NCBI RefSeq assembly: GCF_004216895.1
Contig: NZ_SGXE01000001.1
Coordinates: 558,001 to 622,000, forward strand
Origin: Aquimarina brevivitae
GTDB lineage: Bacteria; Bacteroidota; Bacteroidia; Flavobacteriales; Flavobacteriaceae
DNA: 64,000 bases
Reading direction: 5' to 3'
The number at the start of each line of letters is the position of its first letter. Within the stretch, counting starts at the first letter, position 1. Position numbers and translations under genes: made by a program. Shown here in pieces: positions 18,685 through 26,668 of this stretch. The notes beneath the pieces are model-generated. The model saw nothing but the letters and a program-made list of their open reading frames with translations, was not told where the DNA came from and searched no databases.

Positions 18685-19794
18685 TTAAAATTGAAATGGA
18701 GAAGATAGGTTTTCTCCCTTGTATATTTTATAAATAAACATAATGAATTGGGTAACTATCAACAAGTAGATTAACCAGGACGATTTTGATTTTCCAAAAT
18801 AAAAAGCCAAAGCTGCCAAACAAAATATTTTGAACCAAATAAATAAATAGGTTATTCTACCTAATATGTCATAGCGCCAAAAGAAATTAAACAAAATTGA
18901 ACCTATAAAAAAAAGGTTGTAATGAATTTTCATTCGAGGTATCTTTTTTAAAATATCTCTCGAAAATAAAATTATTATAAAACCTACTATAAAAATATAA
19001 ATATTCCCAAGTCCACCGGATACGGGATTCTGAAAATCTTCTAAAAATCTATCAGTGTAATGTTCGTACTTAGGAAAAAGTCCTACACCAAAGACGACAA
19101 TTTCCTTTATATCCAAATTATTACCCAAGGCAAATGATAACACATAAAATATTAAATATCTATAGTGAGTAAAAGATACTTTATTAATGAAGAAATAAAA
19201 TGGGTATAATAAGATGATACTTGTATGAAATGACAAAGCTAGAACACATAATAATGTATATCTTAAAATTGATTTTTCTTCTATATATTTTATAGCATAC
19301 ATATATATAACTAAGGCCATAGTCTGACGCATTCCATTCATAGATGCAAAGAAAAAGCCAGTGGTAAAGGCGAAAAAAAAACCCCATTTTAAAAGAAAAG
19401 GAAATACCTTAAAACTCTGTATAAAAAAATACCATATGATTATCGCTGTAAGAGTAAATAAAGCCCATACACGAAAATTAAAATATCTCAACGTCCTTAT
19501 TATGAATTCAAAGCCGAATTCATATCTAGCCATTTTGGCTTCCCAGTGATGCGCATATCCTATGTTATAGTAATCATTATAATAACCGATATAATCTACT
19601 CCAACATTATACCTAAACCCCACAACCAAAACAAGAATTAAAAAGCCCAAAAACAAAGGCCATTTCCAAAGTAAACTACTTTCCTCTATAGACCCAAAAT
19701 TATGATTCGTGCGCATGAGTAACTTATTATTATGAGCTGTTGCTACATATAATATTACCAATAAAAAGAGGTATATACTATAAGCTAAAAACAT
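18685..19794 (-). CDS. EpsG-family membrane protein (probable Wzy polymerase)
   Basis: A 369-residue protein with around ten membrane segments. It has the features of EpsG/Wzy-like polymerases: VVGFRYNVGVDYIGYYNDYY at about residues 60-79 (the conserved FRyn.G.DY motif), then FEFIIRTLRYF, FFFASMNGMRQTMALVIYMYA, and LSFHTSIILLYP with the conserved His. These enzymes link undecaprenyl-PP repeat units on the periplasmic side. It lies in the same block as flippase 1 and a pyruvyl transferase-family gene, so it is the likely polymerase partner of that flippase. Codon and base use are very AT-rich. Confidence 0.88.
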   Translation of the reverse strand: MFLAYSIYLFLLVILYVATAHNNKLLMRTNHNFGSIEESSLLWKWPLFLGFLILVLVVGFRYNVGVDYIGYYNDYYNIGYAHHWEAKMARYEFGFEFIIRTLRYFNFRVWALFTLTAIIIWYFFIQSFKVFPFLLKWGFFFAFTTGFFFASMNGMRQTMALVIYMYAIKYIEEKSILRYTLLCVLALSFHTSIILLYPFYFFINKVSFTHYRYLIFYVLSFALGNNLDIKEIVVFGVGLFPKYEHYTDRFLEDFQNPVSGGLGNIYIFIVGFIIILFSRDILKKIPRMKIHYNLFFIGSILFNFFWRYDILGRITYLFIWFKIFCLAALAFYFGKSKSSWLIYLLIVTQFIMFIYKIYKGENLSSPFQF

Positions 19795-19816
19795 AATAAT
19801 TCAAGTTATTTGATTG

Positions 19817-20998
19817 TTAGTAATTTGATTTTGACTCTAAAAAAATATTGTTGATAATACGCAGTAATTTCTCCTTTTCAACATCCCAACTGAAGATATT
19901 CTTCGCTTTTAGTGAGTTCTCTACGCATTCTTCATAAAATAACTGATCGTTTATAAGCTTATGTATAGCTTTTGATATCCCAGTTATATTTTCTGGATCA
20001 ACCAAAACTCCTGATTTAGAAATGGTATGGACATGATTGATTTCGGGAAAATCACTTGCTATATATGGCACTCCCACCATGATACTTTCGTAAAGTTTAT
20101 TTGGAGCAGCTAAATAATAACTTATAGAAACATTTTCGATAAGTACAATACTAACATCAGCACTTTTAGTCCAGTACAGTAATTCTCTCCAAGGTACAGC
20201 TGGTAAAATATATAATCTATTAAAATTATACTGGCTTGCTAAATCTAGTAACTTCTCTTTGTATGTATTAGAAATAAAACCCAGGAGAACTAAACAAAAG
20301 TCTTCTGATTCAATTTCAGAACATGCTTTTATGGTTACTTCTAAGCCTCTTCCAGGAGACAACATACCCTGATATAACAATATTTTTTGGTTTTGAGGGA
20401 GATCAAGTTTCTTTCTTATCAAATCACTACTGGAAATATTTTCCGGTATGGGCACATTGCGGACTACTTCTACCGTATCAAGCTTGTACCACCGTTGCAT
20501 CAATTTTGCTCTTTCTATATCTGCAGCAATTACTGACTCAGCACCTATGAGCATTTTTCTTTCTAAACTTATTATAAAATTATTTAGGCTTCTATTAAGT
20601 TTTTTGTTAGCTACTCTTTTTCTATCCCCTTCTAATTCGTTTGCTGAATATATAAATTTGGCTGCTGTTAATTTTGAGATTAAATACACTATTATCAGGT
20701 CCTCTATTCCTATTGCTATATATAGATCTGCTTTTTGTTTAAGAGCTTTGAAAAACAATTTTGTCAAGCCCTCACATATACGTAATATCGAAAATATAGA
20801 GCTTTTAAAAACCCTTGATTTAATATCTACGTAGCTCATTTTATAAATATAGTCCCTCCTTTTTACATTATCTCTTGGCGTTATACTTAGAGTGGTTACA
20901 TCATATTTATTACTTTCTTGAAGAGCCAAAGCTGTTCTGTGAATTCTAGAGATAAAAGTGATATCTCCTGATCTTAAAATACATACTTTCTTTTTCAT
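19817..20998 (-). CDS. Glycosyltransferase family 4 (GT-B)
   Basis: A GT-B enzyme of about 393 residues. The N-domain begins KKKVCILRSGDITFISRIHR. The C-domain has LLYQGMLSPGRGLEVTIKA (donor loop with Arg), FCLVLLGF and a late AAPNKLYESIMVGVPYIASDFPE, in which PNKLYE and the following Glu take the place of E-x7-E. I start at the ATG at 20998. The longer frame would begin at a TTG at 21037, two bases after the previous stop, and would add 13 residues that do not fit the family start. No signal peptide is seen, so it is cytoplasmic. Sugar specificity is unknown. Confidence 0.85.
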   Translation of the reverse strand: MKKKVCILRSGDITFISRIHRTALALQESNKYDVTTLSITPRDNVKRRDYIYKMSYVDIKSRVFKSSIFSILRICEGLTKLFFKALKQKADLYIAIGIEDLIIVYLISKLTAAKFIYSANELEGDRKRVANKKLNRSLNNFIISLERKMLIGAESVIAADIERAKLMQRWYKLDTVEVVRNVPIPENISSSDLIRKKLDLPQNQKILLYQGMLSPGRGLEVTIKACSEIESEDFCLVLLGFISNTYKEKLLDLASQYNFNRLYILPAVPWRELLYWTKSADVSIVLIENVSISYYLAAPNKLYESIMVGVPYIASDFPEINHVHTISKSGVLVDPENITGISKAIHKLINDQLFYEECVENSLKAKNIFSWDVEKEKLLRIINNIFLESKSNY

Positions 20999-21038
20999 AA
21001 ACCAATTAGTTTTACAGTCAAAAAAATTGTCAATCAAT

Positions 21039-22112
21039 TTACTTTTGACCTCTTAAGCTAACTTCAAGAAAACCTATAGATTTTTTTCTTTCTTTCTCAA
21101 TTATTTTATCAATCTCCACATAATCAAAATCATCTCTTAGTACCTTTTCATCTATACTTTCCAAATTATAAAACAATCTGTCTTTTCTATTAATAAGTGC
21201 TAACAAATTTTCAATTCTGGTAAGCCCTCTATTAGGGTTTGAAAGTACAATAAACTTCTTGTTAAATATTATTGAAAAAACGGTGCAATGAAACGAATCA
21301 GTAACAACAAACTCACTATTTTTTATTAGATATAGCCACTTTGCAACGCTGTTAAATAGCCAAAAATCGTATTTATTGGAAATTTTTCTTCCCTTCAGCT
21401 TTCTAAATTTTAAATTATGTCTTTTAGCAAATGATTTAAAAAAAGTTTGGTTTTTGTTAGTATCGTCAAGTAGCATATAGGACAGCAAATTATTTTTACA
21501 CTCTCTATTTTTGTATTTACTACCGATAATATTCTCATAACTATCTTTGTCTAGTAGCAGGGTGGAATCCAAAACTAGTTCACTTTCAACTTCAAAAATA
21601 TCCTTACATATCTTTACTCCAGAAGCTTCTCTAATAGATATATTATCGAAGCGTTTAACCAATTCTTTTATTTTTCCAGTAATTTCATCCCTACCGTGCC
21701 ATTTGTCCAGTCCGAAACTTGCTGCATATGATATTTTCTTATTCTCGTCATTCACAAAATCAAAAAAATATCTACATAAATTGTTATGCTCATCTCTATA
21801 GCGCCATACTTGATCACTCCCTACTATAAATGTGTCGAATCTATTATTTAAATCGTGTATATTACCCTCAATCATTTGAATATCTATAAATTCCCTTCTA
21901 AACCTTGTAAAATTATATCCTAATGCAAACCTTATAAAATCGAATAGTCGCTGTTTTACACTATTAATTGGCGTTGGTTTAAAATCAATAATCTTAACAT
22001 TAAAACCAATATTTTTTATTGTATTTAAAATAGCAAAAGTTTGTAGTAATGCTCCAAAATTATTGTTAGAGTAATGAAATGTCAAAACGCCAACCTCTTT
22101 ACTTTTTTTCAT
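21039..22112 (-). CDS. Polysaccharide pyruvyl transferase family protein
   Basis: A 357-residue member of the CsaB/WcaK-like family, GT-B-like enzymes that use phosphoenolpyruvate to place ketal pyruvate on sugars. Visible motifs are VLTFHYSNNNFGALLQTFAI at the N-terminus, DTFIVGSDQVWR at about residue 93, KISYAASFG, SIREASGVKICKD, and EFVVTDSFHCTVFSIIF with the conserved Ser-Phe-His near residue 275. It overlaps the flippase gene by ATGA and follows the FrhB-like Fe-S gene, a recurrent neighbour of this family in bacterial glycan loci. Pyruvylation would add negative charge. Some family members may have other activities. Confidence 0.9.
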   Translation of the reverse strand: MKKSKEVGVLTFHYSNNNFGALLQTFAILNTIKNIGFNVKIIDFKPTPINSVKQRLFDFIRFALGYNFTRFRREFIDIQMIEGNIHDLNNRFDTFIVGSDQVWRYRDEHNNLCRYFFDFVNDENKKISYAASFGLDKWHGRDEITGKIKELVKRFDNISIREASGVKICKDIFEVESELVLDSTLLLDKDSYENIIGSKYKNRECKNNLLSYMLLDDTNKNQTFFKSFAKRHNLKFRKLKGRKISNKYDFWLFNSVAKWLYLIKNSEFVVTDSFHCTVFSIIFNKKFIVLSNPNRGLTRIENLLALINRKDRLFYNLESIDEKVLRDDFDYVEIDKIIEKERKKSIGFLEVSLRGQK

Positions 22113-23635
22113 CTCTTAAATGTTAATAGTTTTTCCTTAATTTTTATTAGTTGTTCCCTTTCAAAAGGATCCATGCCCAGATAATAGAACATTAGCGAAT
22201 AAGATAAAATTGATAATATCCCTGTGACTACTAACCTAACAAAACTATGGGGTAATATAAAAGCAGGAATTGCACATATAATAAAGGTTATCGCAAAAGG
22301 AGGAATAATTTTTAATAGTACATCTCTGTAATATTGCCTTATTGAAAGCCCTAAAATTTTTCTTGAAATAAATAACCTAAAAAAACAAGCCAAAAGTTCA
22401 ATTAAAATAAATGAAATTAATCCATAATAAGCAGGATATCCGAGGTAATAAATAAAAAATGCCACTGGTAAATTTAAAAGTAATATACTACCTACTATAG
22501 ATTGATACAATTTGATATTTCCCCCTGATTGAATTGCAGTTTGCAACCCTATTGTTAATTGATTTGTTAACGTTCCTCCTAAATAAAGTAAGGCAAATAT
22601 AATTGTATGTTCCGGGATATCTTTTAACCAAATTTTGAAAATGAACACAATGTTCAAAGCAAAAGGAATTAGTAAAAAAGATAAAAGAAAAAAACTAAAT
22701 TTTGTTGCTCTCAGAGATAGAGTTATCATTGATTTTCGTTCACCCATTCCTTCATTTTTCATTATTTGAGGATTGACAGCTTTAAGCATATTCGACGAAA
22801 AACTAAATATTTGACTTCCCACTTGTGCCGCTATACCAAAGGCTGCATTTACTATAGTGCCAAAAAATAAATTCATAATAACTGCTAAACCTTGATTTTT
22901 AGCCACCCCACATAAAGCTCCGAAAGAGTTCCATCCTGCGAAAGACGACATTTCTTTAAAAATATTTAAATCAAAAAGTCCTTTTAAAAATAATTGACAT
23001 TCATTAAAATTCTTAAAACAATAAAAAGCCTTAATTACTCTAGTGATCAAAGTAATCCCCACAATACATAATGCATATGTCTCCAACTTGTTATCTAAAA
23101 TTAAAGAAATACAAAAGGCCGATAACAATTTTAGAAGCACCTCAATAATACTAACAATAGATTCAAAAACTAACTTTTCATGAGAAATAATAGATGCTTC
23201 AAAGGGTACAAAACTTATTGTGATAAACGATGTTGCTACTAAACACTGGTATATAAATTTTGCTGCTGAAGTCCTATCCTCGGGAATAGTCAAGAATCCA
23301 TCAAATAAGAAAAGGCCTGCAAGCTCTAAAACAAATAAAACTATAATGGCAAGACCCAAATGAAGACAAATACTTGAATAAAAAACTTTCTTTAACTTAT
23401 AATGCTGTTTTGCACCAATATAAAAAGACAAATATCTTTGAGTTGAAACAGCCATTGCCGAATTTAAGAATGCCAAAAGACCAACCACTCCCATAATAAG
23501 ATTATAAATACCATAATCTATAACACCTAATTCAATTAAAAGAATTCTTGTTATCAACAATGATAAAATCATTGTAATGATCATCTTTATATATAAAAAT
23601 GAAGTGTTTTTTAAAATTAATTTGGAAGAATTCAT
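22109..23635 (-). CDS. Oligosaccharide flippase (Wzx-like), first copy
   Basis: A 508-residue protein with 12-14 membrane helices of the MOP/PST transporter superfamily. The start resembles other polysaccharide transporters (SSKLILKNTSFLYIKMIITMILSLL). Internal features are LIELGVIDYGIYNLI, STQRYLSFYIGA, and a mid-protein GIAAQVGSQIFSFSSN segment that is usual in Wzx/RfbX proteins that follow a pyruvyl transferase or EpsG gene. It should translocate lipid-linked repeat units. It is longer and unlike the 420-residue flippase at 5586-6848. The 155-base gap upstream contains a possible 27-codon reading frame. Confidence 0.9.
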   Translation of the reverse strand: MNSSKLILKNTSFLYIKMIITMILSLLITRILLIELGVIDYGIYNLIMGVVGLLAFLNSAMAVSTQRYLSFYIGAKQHYKLKKVFYSSICLHLGLAIIVLFVLELAGLFLFDGFLTIPEDRTSAAKFIYQCLVATSFITISFVPFEASIISHEKLVFESIVSIIEVLLKLLSAFCISLILDNKLETYALCIVGITLITRVIKAFYCFKNFNECQLFLKGLFDLNIFKEMSSFAGWNSFGALCGVAKNQGLAVIMNLFFGTIVNAAFGIAAQVGSQIFSFSSNMLKAVNPQIMKNEGMGERKSMITLSLRATKFSFFLLSFLLIPFALNIVFIFKIWLKDIPEHTIIFALLYLGGTLTNQLTIGLQTAIQSGGNIKLYQSIVGSILLLNLPVAFFIYYLGYPAYYGLISFILIELLACFFRLFISRKILGLSIRQYYRDVLLKIIPPFAITFIICAIPAFILPHSFVRLVVTGILSILSYSLMFYYLGMDPFEREQLIKIKEKLLTFKR

Positions 23636-23704
23636 ATGTTAAGTTAAGATGTAGAGGAGTTTTATAATACTAAATACTGAAATATATTACATAAACGCTT
23701 TAAG

Positions 23705-23788
23705 TTAACAAAGAGCTAAAACTATAGTTGTTAAAAGAAGAACAAGCAAAATAATATTTAACCTTTTCGCTCGTATTACTTTTTTCAT
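23705..23788 (-). CDS. Candidate 27-residue single-span membrane peptide
   Basis: A short frame begins at an ATG two bases past the stop of the FrhB-like gene and ends TAA at 23705. The 27 residues start MKKVIRAKR and continue with an uninterrupted hydrophobic stretch (NIILLVLLLTTIVLAL) ending in a single Cys: a basic N-terminus plus one membrane helix, with a lipobox-like LALC immediately before the stop. It occupies about half of the gap before the flippase gene. It may be a real small membrane protein, a leader peptide, or a chance frame in AT-rich DNA. No Shine-Dalgarno-like sequence is obvious. I do not know a homologue. Confidence 0.3.
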   Translation of the reverse strand: MKKVIRAKRLNIILLVLLLTTIVLALC

Positions 23789-23790
23789 AT

Positions 23791-25170
23791 TTAAATATTA
23801 AAATAAACCTTAAATCGAGAAATCATCTTTCTTATCGAATTTATTCCATTTAATTTATCATTAATCTTTATGTTGGATAAAAGCTCCTTCTTTAATAATT
23901 TAATATTATCAAAATTTTCAGAATAAAATGAAATTTCCCTTAATTTCATTCTGTTTTCATATATTTTTGCTCTTCTCTCATTATCTAGCTTAGCGGCAGA
24001 TACCCTTTTAGTTGGTCTCCATTCCCTTTTTTCATCTGTCAAATGCAATCTATGGCTAAGACCTTCTCTTCTATGTCTAAAGCCTCCTGCTTGACTCTGG
24101 TATAATTCAGCTTCAGTTATTATTTCAAGGTGTAATTTCCCATCATCTTGGCCTTTTTTAATTAATGATGAAAGTTCTTCACTTCTAACAACTATAACGT
24201 TTGTGCCCTTAAAATCATCCAAATACTTTGGTAACCAAGCGTCGCCAAAAGAAATATCAGCCGTTTCACCAATTACGTCATCACAAAAATCGCAAGCTTT
24301 TAGTTTAAATAAATTTAACCCCCAGTTTGTGCCAAAAATTTTTTTATTTCGTTTAATTTTTTTTGAATTGGATTTTAGTTTGATCAATGTACCATAATCC
24401 GCTGCAGATCTACCTTCAAGTTTATGTCTAAAATCAAAACTTTTTACTTCCTTGGTGTTATGTCCAAACTGGTTAATTATTGATTCCTGATAATGCGTAG
24501 TTTTTAAATGTCCACAAACTATTGCAATCGTATATTTTATCCTTTCAAAAAAAATTGGATCTTGAATTTTCAATAAGTTTAACCCTTTTAAAAAACATGG
24601 TATCCCAACAACAACATATTTCCCTTCATTATCTTTTATAAAAGACAATACTTTTTCCATAGTTATGGGATAATATCTTGATTTTGCTCCTCTCTCGACC
24701 TCAGAAAAATTCGTGCTAATAGAGTACTCATAAAACTTACCTTCTTCAGATTGAATAGCTTCTTTAACGTGTACTACATAATCTACTTTATTCGTTCTTA
24801 ATAATTCATTACAAACCCAAGAAACCCCTCCTCCGGAACTTCCATTATTTCTATACTCTCCTTCCTTAACATGACCCGCATAAATATCCCGAAAATAACC
24901 AAATTCACTATTTTTATTAACTTGGTTTTCTTTACCTTTAGAATATAGGTCTTCAGCTATATCATCTTCATCTATTTGATGAGACGCAAAAGGGCACACT
25001 ATTGGAGCACTTTCGCTTTCTGAGTTTTTTAGAACTGGTTCATAATTGCCATGTTTGGTTAGTTCCATTTTAAAAGGACTTTTATTCGATACAGTACAGA
25101 CTCCACAACCTGAACAATATCCTCCATCTATGACGGTTTGTTTTAACTCTTTAACCGTAACTTTTTTCAT
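23791..25170 (-). CDS. FrhB-like Fe-S protein of polysaccharide loci (F420 hydrogenase beta-subunit family)
   Basis: A 459-residue protein with an N-terminal ferredoxin-type cluster motif (CSGCGVC at about residues 19-25, later CPF) and FrhB N- and C-domains. The C-domain is marked by NNGSSGGGVSWVCNE, YVVVGIPCFLKGLNLL, CGHLKT, and KACDFCDDVIGETADISFGDAW. Homologues in glycan loci are annotated as coenzyme F420 hydrogenase/dehydrogenase beta subunits and usually accompany a PS_pyruv_trans gene, as two genes downstream here. Flavobacteria are not known to make F420, so the cofactor is probably a flavin and the substrate unknown. A 279-base gap upstream suggests a separate transcript start. Confidence 0.88.
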   Translation of the reverse strand: MKKVTVKELKQTVIDGGYCSGCGVCTVSNKSPFKMELTKHGNYEPVLKNSESESAPIVCPFASHQIDEDDIAEDLYSKGKENQVNKNSEFGYFRDIYAGHVKEGEYRNNGSSGGGVSWVCNELLRTNKVDYVVHVKEAIQSEEGKFYEYSISTNFSEVERGAKSRYYPITMEKVLSFIKDNEGKYVVVGIPCFLKGLNLLKIQDPIFFERIKYTIAIVCGHLKTTHYQESIINQFGHNTKEVKSFDFRHKLEGRSAADYGTLIKLKSNSKKIKRNKKIFGTNWGLNLFKLKACDFCDDVIGETADISFGDAWLPKYLDDFKGTNVIVVRSEELSSLIKKGQDDGKLHLEIITEAELYQSQAGGFRHRREGLSHRLHLTDEKREWRPTKRVSAAKLDNERRAKIYENRMKLREISFYSENFDNIKLLKKELLSNIKINDKLNGINSIRKMISRFKVYFNI

Positions 25171-25193
25171 TTTAACAAGGTAATTTTAGGTAG

Positions 25194-25218
25194 GATTTCT
25201 TGATTATCAAAGAATCCA
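25194..25218. promoter_or_regulatory. Imperfect hairpin upstream of the FrhB-like gene
   Basis: Within the 279-base gap 25171-25449, an inverted repeat with 11-base arms (9 of 11 positions match; one of the two other positions is a possible G-T wobble on the plus-strand form) and a TTA loop lies 24 bases before the ATG at 25170. It has no long T-tract, so it is more likely an operator, attenuator or RNA fold than a strong terminator. I saw nothing else recognisable in this gap: no TAnnTTTG element and no credible small gene. Confidence 0.3.
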
Positions 25219-25449
25219 TAAAATCCTAATTACTAAATAATTTATATTGTCCAGCGTTTCATTTTATAATAATCCAAAATGCTCTTTTTATATTACGATA
25301 TACAAAATATTCGTACTATTATAAAAATCAATTAATCCTCAAATAACGATTCCCCCAAACTTCCTTTCCATAATCAGATTATATTTAAAGCTAATAATTT
25401 GTTTCTTTAATTAACCAAAACTTTATTCCCTTAAGGATATTTTGAGGAT

Positions 25450-26664
25450 TTATTCATTAGTAACACCGCAAAAATCTAAAATCATTTTACTCTCTAGGAT
25501 TTTGACATTATGAAACTCTTTATGTGCTACTAAAAAAACTATAATATCTGCATTATTCACTGCGTCTTGATAGTTTGTAAGTTTAAACACCTTATGTGAA
25601 TCTATGTTCGGTTCAACAATATAATATTCTTCATTATTAGCGTTTTGTAATACTTTTTGAACGATATATTTAGCAGGAGATTCTCTTAAGTCGTCAATGT
25701 TTGGTTTAAAAGCCAGTCCCATCAACGCTATTGTAGGTTTTCTACCATGTTGCAACTGAAATTCTAACTTAGCGTTCTGCACTTTTTCTGCACACCAAAA
25801 TGATTTATAATTATTTATCTCTCTTGCCTTACCAATAATTTGAGATTCCATTGGATAATCTGCCACTATAAAATAAGGGTCTACTGCAATACAATGTCCA
25901 CCCACACCGCAACCAGGCTGAAGAATATTTACTCTAGGATGTTTATTTGCTAATTCTATTAATTCCCAAACATTAATTCCCGCCTTGTCACAAATCAACG
26001 AAAGTTCATTTGCAAATGCGATTTGTACATCTCGAGAGGAGTTTTCTACTAATTTACACATCTCGGCGGTCCGAGCATTCGTTTTATGTAATGCTCCTTT
26101 AATAAATTGACTGTAAAAAGCTGCCGCTTTTTCGGTAGACTTTTGATCTATTCCCCCAATAACTCTATCGTTATGTACCAATTCATGCATCACATTACCA
26201 GGCAAAACTCTTTCCGGGCAATAGGCTATGTTTAATTTATTTTTTAATTCAGGTCTCTCCTCGTAAATTAACTTCATCATCTTTTCGGTTGTACCCACAG
26301 GAGAAGTGGATTCTATAATATACAAATCTCCTTTTTTTAATAATGGAATTATGGCCCTTGTAGCTGACTCAACAAAGGATATGTCAGGCTCATTCTTATC
26401 CTTAAAGGGCGTAGGAACAACAATAAGGTATGTGTCAGCTGCCACAGGTTTTGTATCTGCTTTTAAATACCCTTGAGATACCGCTTCTGAAACTGCTTCA
26501 TCTAGTTCTGGTTCAACAATATGAATCTTTCCTGCATTAATAGTCTCAACTACTAGTGGGTTCACGTCAACACCATGAACATAGGTTTTATTTTGAGCAA
26601 TTAATGCTGCGGTTGGTAGTCCTATATACCCCAGTCCAATCATTATAACTTCTGGTTGATTCAT
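25450..26664 (-). CDS. wecC: UDP-N-acetyl-D-mannosamine dehydrogenase
   Basis: NAD-dependent enzyme that oxidises UDP-ManNAc at C6 to UDP-ManNAcA. The sequence has the N-terminal Rossmann motif IGLGYIGLPTAAL, ESTSPVGTTEKM with YCPERVLPG, a middle ENSSRDVQIAFANELSLI, and the catalytic cysteine in GCGVGGHCIAVDP at about residue 255. It ends with MGLAFKPNIDDLRESPA in the C-terminal domain. At 404 residues it has the normal length. It follows wecB after one intervening secreted beta-helix gene, so the locus should supply ManNAcA or a derivative to the polymer. The upstream gene ends 5 bases earlier. Confidence 0.95.
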   Translation of the reverse strand: MNQPEVIMIGLGYIGLPTAALIAQNKTYVHGVDVNPLVVETINAGKIHIVEPELDEAVSEAVSQGYLKADTKPVAADTYLIVVPTPFKDKNEPDISFVESATRAIIPLLKKGDLYIIESTSPVGTTEKMMKLIYEERPELKNKLNIAYCPERVLPGNVMHELVHNDRVIGGIDQKSTEKAAAFYSQFIKGALHKTNARTAEMCKLVENSSRDVQIAFANELSLICDKAGINVWELIELANKHPRVNILQPGCGVGGHCIAVDPYFIVADYPMESQIIGKAREINNYKSFWCAEKVQNAKLEFQLQHGRKPTIALMGLAFKPNIDDLRESPAKYIVQKVLQNANNEEYYIVEPNIDSHKVFKLTNYQDAVNNADIIVFLVAHKEFHNVKILESKMILDFCGVTNE

Positions 26665-26668
26665 CTTT

